From positions 1 to 13,149 of the forward strand of contig DTSY01000032.1 of the NCBI GenBank assembly GCA_012965075.1: a stretch of DNA of 13,149 bases, written 5' to 3'. Below the pieces are notes generated by a model, which worked only from the letters and a program-made list of their open reading frames with translations, did not search any database and was not told the origin of the DNA. This DNA comes from Gammaproteobacteria bacterium. Lineage in GTDB: Bacteria > Pseudomonadota > Gammaproteobacteria > Magnimaribacterales > Magnimaribacteraceae. The position numbers and the translations under genes were made by a program. The first letter of the stretch is position 1. Every line of letters starts with the position of its first letter. Positions 6,852 through 13,149 of the stretch are shown piece by piece.

Positions 6852-9677
6852 ATGCATAATCTGAGAAAAATGGTTCGTAGCCTTATTTTATTTTCTCTTG
6901 TCCTGTTTAGTTTTAATGTTTTTGCTGCTGATGAAGAAGTTGAAGAAGTTGTAGTGACTGGTTCTTTGATTAAAGTCTCAGCGCAAAACCAAGCTGTTCC
7001 GGTTGATGTGATCAGTAGAGATGAGTTAGAAGCACAAGGAAGTCCTAATATGATAGACGTAATCCTTAACCTGCCTTCTATGTCAGGTACTCTAAACCAA
7101 CAAGATCAGTTTCAAGGAAGTGGTGTTGCAACTGGAATGAAGAATATCAATATCCGTGGTATGGGAGGAGACAGAGGTCTTGTTCTTATCAACGGTAAGA
7201 GAGTTGCGGCTGCAGCTGTTAGATCAGCAAAATCAGCTGTTTATCCTGTTGATGTAGGTAACTTTCCTATGATTGCAATGCAAAGAATGGAATTACTGAA
7301 AAATGGTGGTGCGGTAACTTATGGATCTGACGCTATAACAGGTGTCCTTAACTTCATAACAAGAAAGGGATTTGAAGGCTTTGAGGTTAAAGCAAACTTT
7401 TCTGATAATGATGGAAGTGATGGCGATCGGAATGTTTCTATGGTTTGGGGTACTGGCAATAGCGGTGCTAATTTAATGATAGCACTAGAGTATGAGAAAA
7501 GAGACAGGCTCCCTATTTGGGAAAGGAGTTTTGTAGACTACAGTTCACCTAGTGGATGGCCTCTAGGTATATCTTCTTTTGGTAATCCAGGAGGATTTGG
7601 ACCTGCTGCAGGTTGGCCAGGTACCTTATATGGTGGTTTAGATACGGATCCGAAATGTGGATATGCATCAGAGTTCACAAGTTCCTTTGCTCTTAGCTTG
7701 GGAAGATGCGGATATAACTACACACCTTTCTTTAACTTAATTGATGAGCAGGAAAGACACAAGATCTATGTTCAAACAGAGTTTGACGTAACTGATTCCA
7801 CTTCAGTTTACGTGGATGTGCTTTATGCAGACTTAGAAGGTTGGTATAACACCTCTCCTAGTTTTCCACACACAAACCCAGGATCTTCTAATTACTGTGC
7901 TGGGGATCCATTAACATGTACTTCTGCAGTACCATACTTTATGTATGTTCCGCTTAATAACCCTGGAGCAGTAGATTTCTTATCTACACTAAGTGCAGAA
8001 AGGCAAGCTCAATACCAATCAGCAGGTGGATTGCATTTTTGGGGTAGAACTTTAGCAGTTGAAGGTCCTTCACAAAGCGGTAAGCGTTTTCATGAAACCA
8101 TGAGGTTGAATGCAGGAATTCTACATTCTTTTAACAGTGGAATGGATTTAGATGTATCTGTTACTTATACAAATCATTCAGTGGATGGTTTTACATTTGA
8201 TCCACTTCATTTGAGAGTTCAAGATGCTCTGGCAGGACTTTCAGGCCACAGTTGTCCAAGAGTTGGGTCTAACCCTTGGGATGCAGCAAATGATGCACTT
8301 CGTGGAGACACTGCTTCAGGTTGTTATTGGTACAATCCTTTTGGATCTGCTATAGGAGCTACTGGAGGAAGTGCTCTTGCTAATCACCCCTCTGTAAGAC
8401 AGTACTTCAATGGAGTTGCTTCTGGTATCACTCAAGTAGAGAACGTAGTAACTGAAGCTACATTGACTGGAGAATCAGACATCGAAATGGGTGGAGGAAA
8501 TCTTGCTTGGGCTGCTGGTTATCAGTATAGATGGTGGGATAGTCAATACAATCCTACTGGAGACAACAGAGTGGATGGACCACAAAATTCACCTTTTGTA
8601 TTCTTGGGAGTATCCCAGGAGAGTTATATAGAAACTAGAGTTTGGTCACTGTTTGGTGAAGCACTTTTACCTATCTCAGAAAATACCACTGTGACTATTG
8701 GTGCTCGTCATGAAGATTATGGTTTAGACTCTATAACCAAGCCTAAACTTTCCATAATCTCAGATGTGTCAGATAAGGTAACGCTAAGAGCTTCTTATGA
8801 ACAGGTATTTAGAGTTCCTAGCATACCAACTCAATCTTCATACTCTCTAGAGCTTTATGCGCCAGCGGGTGAATATATTCAGATTGAAACTCCTGTTCCT
8901 TCTTCTTTAACCCCTGAAGAATCAACTAACATAGGATTTGGAGTTATTGTTAGACCTAGTGATCAGCTTACTGTTAATTTAGATTATTACTCTCTCGCTT
9001 TAGAGGGTCCTTTTAACAGAGAAGCTTCTACTTGTGCTTGTTCAGATAAAATAACTGCTACAGGTGCACTTTATGATCCTGCAGTAAATGTTCCACAAGA
9101 TATCACAATGATAATCGCTGAATTAATCAACGGTGATGATGTAGATACCGCAGGAGTAGATTTAGAGGTTAAATACAACTTTGAAAATGACTTAGGTAAC
9201 TGGTCAGTTGGTGGAAACCTGAATCATATCTTAGAGTATGATGTTTCTGGAACAGCTGATGGCAACGCATATGATGCTGCTGGTAAATACAATCTACGTT
9301 CTACAGTGCTTCCAATTGAATTACGTATGATGCCAGACCTTAAGCTTAATGTTTATGCATCTTTATTAATGAATAATGGTATTTATGCAAGACTTTATGC
9401 TAGGTACATTGATGGAGTAGAAATACCTGATACTTTTGATTCATTGGGCACTATGCAAGGTGCTGGTTACTTTATGGATCAACAAATCGATGATCATCTA
9501 ACCTATGACTTTCATATAGGTTTCAGCGCTTTTGGAGATAAAGTGGAAACAACTTTATCAGTGATTAATTTAACTGATGAAGAACCTCCATTAGTTCCTC
9601 ATGAGCTTGCGTATGATGCTAATACTCATAACCCAGTTGGCAGGATTATTAAGGTGGGTATTGATTATAAGTTGTAA
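6852..9677 (+). CDS. TonB-dependent outer-membrane receptor
   Basis: Outer-membrane beta-barrel transporter that would import a ligand too large or scarce for porins, driven by TonB-ExbB-ExbD. The signal peptide spans 1-25 (cleavage after VFA), the TonB box is EEVVVTGS (31-38), and the plug domain covers about 45-172 with VPVDVISRDEL, NINIRGMGGDRGLVLINGKR and GGAVTYGSDAITGVLNFITR typical of the class. The barrel fills the remaining about 770 residues. The 941-residue length and the Gly/Pro/aromatic-rich loops match the large receptors common in marine gammaproteobacteria and sphingomonads. All eight cysteines occur as four local pairs (269/286, 349/356, 468/491, 728/730), probably loop disulfides. 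The chain ends in DYKL instead of the usual terminal aromatic residue. No iron-transport partner genes or regulator are adjacent, and the ligand cannot be named. Tandem stops (TAATAA) and a strong terminator follow. Confidence 0.95.
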   Translation: MHNLRKMVRSLILFSLVLFSFNVFAADEEVEEVVVTGSLIKVSAQNQAVPVDVISRDELEAQGSPNMIDVILNLPSMSGTLNQQDQFQGSGVATGMKNINIRGMGGDRGLVLINGKRVAAAAVRSAKSAVYPVDVGNFPMIAMQRMELLKNGGAVTYGSDAITGVLNFITRKGFEGFEVKANFSDNDGSDGDRNVSMVWGTGNSGANLMIALEYEKRDRLPIWERSFVDYSSPSGWPLGISSFGNPGGFGPAAGWPGTLYGGLDTDPKCGYASEFTSSFALSLGRCGYNYTPFFNLIDEQERHKIYVQTEFDVTDSTSVYVDVLYADLEGWYNTSPSFPHTNPGSSNYCAGDPLTCTSAVPYFMYVPLNNPGAVDFLSTLSAERQAQYQSAGGLHFWGRTLAVEGPSQSGKRFHETMRLNAGILHSFNSGMDLDVSVTYTNHSVDGFTFDPLHLRVQDALAGLSGHSCPRVGSNPWDAANDALRGDTASGCYWYNPFGSAIGATGGSALANHPSVRQYFNGVASGITQVENVVTEATLTGESDIEMGGGNLAWAAGYQYRWWDSQYNPTGDNRVDGPQNSPFVFLGVSQESYIETRVWSLFGEALLPISENTTVTIGARHEDYGLDSITKPKLSIISDVSDKVTLRASYEQVFRVPSIPTQSSYSLELYAPAGEYIQIETPVPSSLTPEESTNIGFGVIVRPSDQLTVNLDYYSLALEGPFNREASTCACSDKITATGALYDPAVNVPQDITMIIAELINGDDVDTAGVDLEVKYNFENDLGNWSVGGNLNHILEYDVSGTADGNAYDAAGKYNLRSTVLPIELRMMPDLKLNVYASLLMNNGIYARLYARYIDGVEIPDTFDSLGTMQGAGYFMDQQIDDHLTYDFHIGFSAFGDKVETTLSVINLTDEEPPLVPHELAYDANTHNPVGRIIKVGIDYKL

Positions 9678-9697
9678 TAAAAGCAAACTTAACATCT

Positions 9698-9730
9698 AAA
9701 GAGAAGGCCTCACTTAGAGGCCTTCTTTTT
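9698..9730 (+). terminator. Strong rho-independent terminator after the TonB-dependent receptor
   Basis: A perfect 10-bp GC-rich inverted repeat, AGAAGGCCTC (9702-9711) and GAGGCCTTCT (9717-9726), with a five-base loop is followed by TTTT. The stem can be extended by the A run at 9698-9700 pairing with the T run, which also gives it some capacity to work in the reverse direction. It ends the receptor unit 21 bases after the stop codon. Confidence 0.92.
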
Positions 9731-9746
9731 ATGTAGAAAGTTATTT

Positions 9747-10955
9747 ATGAACAATATAAGCGATAAAGATCCAAGTTATGCCTGGGTAATGGTTGCTTGC
9801 GTCTTTGTCTTAAGCGCTCTTTCTTTTGGTACTTTGGCTTCCTTGTCTGTGTTCCTGAAGCCTCTTTCTCTGGAGTTTGGTTGGTCTCGAGGACAAGCCT
9901 CGTTCGGTTACACTGTCATTTCTTTTGCTTCTGCTGCCTTTGGAGTTTTTTGGGGTTATATCGCAGATAAATACGGCACTCGTTGGTTTGGGATCGTTGC
10001 AGCCATAATGATGTCTTTGTCCTTATTTTTATTGAGCAAACAAACTAGTATTTACCATTTTTATGGATTTTATTTTCTATTTGGCGCTTTTGGAAACGCA
10101 ATGGTAACAGCTCCTTTATTTGCTAATGTTGGCTTTTGGTTCCGTAAAAACCCTGGATTGGCTTTGGGAATTACTGCGGCTGGCGGAGCAGTAGGGCAGG
10201 GCTTAATTCCTTATTTTTCTGGAATAATCATTGAAAGTGACGGCTGGCAAGCTGCGTATTACTTTATGGCAATTATTTACCTATTAATAGCCATTCCTGC
10301 TGCACTATTCATCAGGGAATCACCTTGGCGTGAGCAGGCTAGAACTTCAGTTGAGGAAGAACCCAGAGACTTTCCTTTATCTGAAAAAGAAGCCATCACT
10401 TGGCTTTGTTCGGCTGTAATATTTTGTTGCATCTGCATGTCAGTACCAATTGTCCATTTAGTTCCACTATTAACTGATGCTGAATTTACAATAGAGTTTG
10501 CAACCAGCGTCTTAATGGTTCTAATGTTTTGTGGGGCTTTTGGAAGAATTTTGGGAGGAAAGTTAGGAGATATGATTGGAGCCTTACCTGCTTACTTGCT
10601 CATGTCTTTTGGTCAGGCTATCTCTGTAATATGGTTCCCCTATGTAACTAATCCAATGGGACTTTATTTGTTAGCAGCTTTCTTTGGTTTTACTTACTCA
10701 GGTGTAATGTCTAGTATTTTAGTTTGTACCAGAATGATGGTATCAGCAAAGTTTGCTGGTAGAGCCAATAGCCTAGGCTCTTTCTTTGGTTGGACGGGAA
10801 TGGGATTGGGCGGCTTTTTAGGTGGATACTTTTTTGACTTATACGGGGACTATTTCTGGTCTTTTGCTTTTGCTTCCATTATGGGAAGTATTAACTTAGT
10901 AATTTTATTGAGGTTCTGGTTAAGGATAAATAGGCTAACTCTTCATAAGCCGTAA
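9747..10955 (+). CDS. Major facilitator superfamily transporter, monocarboxylate-transporter (MCT)-like
   Basis: Twelve-helix inner-membrane carrier of 402 residues, a normal MFS length. Features of the MCT/oxalate-formate branch are YAWVMVACVFVLSALSFGT at the N-terminus, FGWSRGQASF (44-53), the loop 2-3 signature GYIADKYGTRW (70-80), WFRKNPGLALGI (131-142), HLVPLLTD (237-244), and GRILGGKLGD (266-275) with Arg267 in the likely eighth helix. A charged loop (about 190-215) separates the two halves. MCT-like carriers usually move small monocarboxylates with protons, so an organic acid is the best guess for the substrate. The ribosome binding site is weak (AGAAAG, 9735-9740, six bases before the ATG). 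The gene starts 16 bases after the receptor's terminator, so it needs read-through or a promoter I could not recognise. Its last 21 bases overlap the convergent MFS gene. Confidence 0.88.
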   Translation: MNNISDKDPSYAWVMVACVFVLSALSFGTLASLSVFLKPLSLEFGWSRGQASFGYTVISFASAAFGVFWGYIADKYGTRWFGIVAAIMMSLSLFLLSKQTSIYHFYGFYFLFGAFGNAMVTAPLFANVGFWFRKNPGLALGITAAGGAVGQGLIPYFSGIIIESDGWQAAYYFMAIIYLLIAIPAALFIRESPWREQARTSVEEEPRDFPLSEKEAITWLCSAVIFCCICMSVPIVHLVPLLTDAEFTIEFATSVLMVLMFCGAFGRILGGKLGDMIGALPAYLLMSFGQAISVIWFPYVTNPMGLYLLAAFFGFTYSGVMSSILVCTRMMVSAKFAGRANSLGSFFGWTGMGLGGFLGGYFFDLYGDYFWSFAFASIMGSINLVILLRFWLRINRLTLHKP

Positions 10956-12266
10956 GAGGAATCTTCTTAATCCTTTAAAATCTTCTTTACTTACTGGAAA
11001 CAAACCTTCGAGATTTTTCTTATCTTCCTTATATCTTTTACCTGCTAAATAAAAACAGGGAATTGAAGTGGCACTTATGCAAGTAAATATTATTAAAGTC
11101 CAGGTATAAGGTTCTTCAAAATTATTAATTTTCAAGAGATTTACACAGATACCTCCAACTAAAGATCCTATGGTCAGACCTATAAGGTTTAAGGTCATTA
11201 TATAAAAGGCTACCACTGTAGCTCTTATATTATTTGGTACTAGTTCTTGAACTACAGAGAAGGTAGGTCCAAAAAAACAGCCTACTTGGAACCATCCTAG
11301 GGCTACTCCAGTCCAAAAAATAAAAGTATTAGGTTCTACAAATCGATAATAGATAAATATTGGAAAAGTAATTAAAGCTAACCAAAAAAGAAACATAGGC
11401 CTTCCTTGGTTAGTTTTTTCCTGCCACCAGTCACTAAACATCCCTCCAAACAGATTGCCTAGCATTCCAGCTGAAACCCCTATCCATCCTGTTATTTGAG
11501 CAATTTCAGAACGCTCAAAACCTCTTTCTTGGACATACCATAGTTGATCAAAAACAGCTGCTCCAAGGACAATGTGATAGAGAACACCTGCAAGGATAGT
11601 GAATCTAAGGGCTGAGGAAGTCCAAAGCGCTTTGACTAGAGTAATTATTATTTCTATTGTAGATTCACGAGAAAGTGAAGGTTTTTCCTCCTTGATTTGT
11701 GCACTTTTTCTGGGCCTCTCTTTAAAAAGCAGGGTACTCAGACCTAGTAGTAAACCAATCCCTCCAAGAAGATAAAAACAGTTTCTCCATCCTATTAACT
11801 CACCTAAATATCCTGCAATAAGTAGACTTGCTCCAGCACCTATTGGAACCCCCATATAATAAAAACCCGCTGCAAAACCCATTCTTTTCTCTGGGAAAGA
11901 ATCTGAGAGCAAAGACATTGATGTTGGCGTTAAAATTGATTCACCGACTCCTATAAATATCCTAGGAAGTGCTATGGTCACAAACCCTTTAGCGGCACCG
12001 GTTAGGCCAGTAAAAATACTCCATAGAACTACCCCAATTGCTATTAGCTTAGGTCTATTGACTGTATCAGCCAATACCCCCATAAATAACCCCATGACTG
12101 AGTAAAAGGCTATGAAAGCTAGGCTGGTTAGAAAACCATACTGAATATCTGTTAGACCCAAATCAGGAACTATAAAATTTGCGAAACTCGATATTAACTG
12201 CCTATCCACAAAGTTAAGCGTGTTTAATAGAGTCAAGAAAAATAGTAAAGGGTAGGCTTTTTTCAT
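10935..12266 (-). CDS. Major facilitator superfamily transporter, spinster (Spns)-like
   Basis: Inner-membrane MFS carrier of 443 residues with about twelve helices. Spinster-family marks are NFVDRQ in helix 1 (18-23), the loop 2-3 region GVLADTVNRPKLI (63-75), PRIFIGVGES (101-110) with the family's conserved Glu109, SDSFPEKRMGFAAGFYYMG (121-139), and the second-half motif ELVPNNIRATVVAF (341-354). Bacterial members are commonly annotated for lipids, aromatic acids or other amphipathic solutes, and the sequence does not narrow this down. The ATG is read from the complement of 12264-12266; no clear Shine-Dalgarno precedes it. It lies 23 bases downstream of the serine hydrolase on the same strand, so the two probably form an operon in which the hydrolase product or substrate is carried. 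The basic C-terminal tail (about 409-443) is cytoplasmic, and its end overlaps the opposing MFS gene. Confidence 0.88.
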   Translation of the reverse strand: MKKAYPLLFFLTLLNTLNFVDRQLISSFANFIVPDLGLTDIQYGFLTSLAFIAFYSVMGLFMGVLADTVNRPKLIAIGVVLWSIFTGLTGAAKGFVTIALPRIFIGVGESILTPTSMSLLSDSFPEKRMGFAAGFYYMGVPIGAGASLLIAGYLGELIGWRNCFYLLGGIGLLLGLSTLLFKERPRKSAQIKEEKPSLSRESTIEIIITLVKALWTSSALRFTILAGVLYHIVLGAAVFDQLWYVQERGFERSEIAQITGWIGVSAGMLGNLFGGMFSDWWQEKTNQGRPMFLFWLALITFPIFIYYRFVEPNTFIFWTGVALGWFQVGCFFGPTFSVVQELVPNNIRATVVAFYIMTLNLIGLTIGSLVGGICVNLLKINNFEEPYTWTLIIFTCISATSIPCFYLAGKRYKEDKKNLEGLFPVSKEDFKGLRRFLLRLMKS

Positions 12267-12289
12267 TAAATAAAAAGTTGGTTAAATGA

Positions 12290-13149
12290 CTATAAGCATT
12301 CGTAAGTTGCGTTTATAAGTTCTATGGACCTGCCGTCAGCGTTGAAATTATCTAGCATTCTATTCATCACATATGAAACACCAATTTTATTTTCCGGATC
12401 ACCAAAGGCACATGAACCGCCATAGCCTGAATGACCAAAGGCTCCTTCAATGGGGCCATAAATTACCTTGTGTTTGTTGAGAATAAAACCAACACCCCAT
12501 CTAACTTGAACTGCTAAGACCAGATCTCTGCCTTCTATTTGCATTGTAGTCATTTGGTTAACTGTATCGTCTTTAAGGAGTTTTAAGCTGTTGTCTTCAG
12601 GGACTATCAAGCTATAGAATTTTGCAAGACCCCCTGCATTTCCTTGCCCATTAGCCGACGGTATTTCTGCCTGTCTCCATGCTTTGGTATTTTGAATATC
12701 TAGAGTTCCTGCAGAGTTACGTTGTGATTTTTGTGCCTCTGTTAGCTCTATTTTTTGTTGATCAGAATTTTCATTCCTAACGATATCAAAAGGTACTAAC
12801 TCTGCCACACGATGATCTTCAGATTCAGGTAATCCGATAAAGAAATCTATTTCATGCTGATCTCCTACTTCCTCTCTAAAATAAGTTCCCAAAGATTTAC
12901 CAGTTACTCTCAAAATTAACTCTGAAGTTAACCAGCCAAATGTCATTGAATGGTAACCAGAAGCTGTACCTGGTTCCCAAATTGGAGTCATACCGGCTAA
13001 TTTTTCTGCCATCAGACTTTGATTGTAATAGTCATCAACGTTTCTGGTTTCAGGAGAACAAATTCCTGCCTGGTGGGACATAAGCATACCTACCGTAATA
13101 TCTTCTTTTCCATTGTTAGCAAATTCGGGCCAATAGGTACTTACTTTTT
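12290..13149 (-). CDS. Serine hydrolase, beta-lactamase class C / EstB-like family, 5'-truncated by the window edge
   Basis: C-terminal part of a serine beta-lactamase-fold hydrolase, probably an esterase or peptidase-like enzyme and not a resistance enzyme. The frame stays open past the ATG at 13087 to the window edge and encodes a further 20 residues, including YWPEFANNGKEDITVGM, typical of the segment before SHQAG, so 13087 is an internal Met. Visible motifs, numbered from that Met, are LMSHQAG (2-8), WEPGTASGYHSMTFGW (37-52) with Tyr45 at the place of the catalytic Tyr of the Y-x-N element (here Tyr-His-Ser, as in EstB-like esterases), AGGLAKFY (151-158), and GHSGYGGS (218-225) in place of the KTG element, followed by YVMNRM. 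The Ser-x-x-Lys nucleophile would lie upstream, outside the window. The spinster-like transporter follows after 23 bases. Confidence 0.87.
   Translation of the reverse strand, partial: KVSTYWPEFANNGKEDITVGMLMSHQAGICSPETRNVDDYYNQSLMAEKLAGMTPIWEPGTASGYHSMTFGWLTSELILRVTGKSLGTYFREEVGDQHEIDFFIGLPESEDHRVAELVPFDIVRNENSDQQKIELTEAQKSQRNSAGTLDIQNTKAWRQAEIPSANGQGNAGGLAKFYSLIVPEDNSLKLLKDDTVNQMTTMQIEGRDLVLAVQVRWGVGFILNKHKVIYGPIEGAFGHSGYGGSCAFGDPENKIGVSYVMNRMLDNFNADGRSIELINATYECL

Noticed and set aside
12267..12289. Terminator between the serine hydrolase and the spinster-like transporter
   Set aside because: The 23-base gap is AT-rich with no inverted repeat, so the two genes are better read as one transcript.
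13085..13087. ATG as the start of the serine hydrolase
   Set aside because: Twenty upstream codons are open and encode family-typical sequence (YWPEF, then DITVGM) leading into SHQAG, so this Met is internal.
12290..13149. Beta-lactam resistance gene
   Set aside because: The KTG and Tyr-x-Asn elements of true class C enzymes are replaced by EstB-like variants, and the context is a transporter pair with no resistance or mobile genes.

Overview
The window looks like chromosomal DNA of an AT-rich (about 40% G+C by eye), gene-dense marine-type gammaproteobacterium. The evidence is a Gram-negative envelope gene set (TonB-dependent receptor, lipoprotein, periplasmic foldase), an ACAD10/11-type acyl-CoA dehydrogenase, DUF3604 proteins and very short intergenic gaps. 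A SAR86- or OM60-like lineage is a guess from this gene mix, not something the sequence proves. I saw no rRNA, tRNA, CRISPR array, insertion sequence, phage gene or integrase, and no gene-free stretch longer than about 100 bases.

Left part (1-6760, all + strand). A DUF3604 protein cut by the window edge is followed 10 bases later by an acyl-CoA dehydrogenase. After a 68-base gap with an AT-rich hairpin and an extended -10-like sequence comes a second, complete DUF3604 paralogue with a lipoprotein signal. A membrane-anchored parvulin-type peptidyl-prolyl isomerase and a HupE/UreJ-type metal permease follow, the last two coupled by a TAATG stop/start overlap. The second DUF3604 gene, the foldase and the permease look like one operon: an exported metal-dependent hydrolase-like protein, a periplasmic folding helper and a metal transporter.

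Middle part (6761-9730). A 91-base leader precedes a 941-residue TonB-dependent outer-membrane receptor, which ends at the strongest intrinsic terminator in the window.

Right part (9747-13149). A monocarboxylate-transporter-like MFS protein on the + strand converges on, and overlaps by 21 bases, a spinster-like MFS transporter on the - strand. Upstream of the latter on the - strand, 23 bases away, is a class C beta-lactamase/EstB-type serine hydrolase that runs off the right edge, so its catalytic Ser-x-x-Lys is not visible.

As a whole the region reads like an uptake-and-degradation neighbourhood: surface receptor, exported hydrolases, inner-membrane carriers for small organic acids or lipids, and one acyl-CoA oxidation enzyme. 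The substrate cannot be read from the sequence. The least understood part is the DUF3604 pair with its foldase and HupE-type partner.
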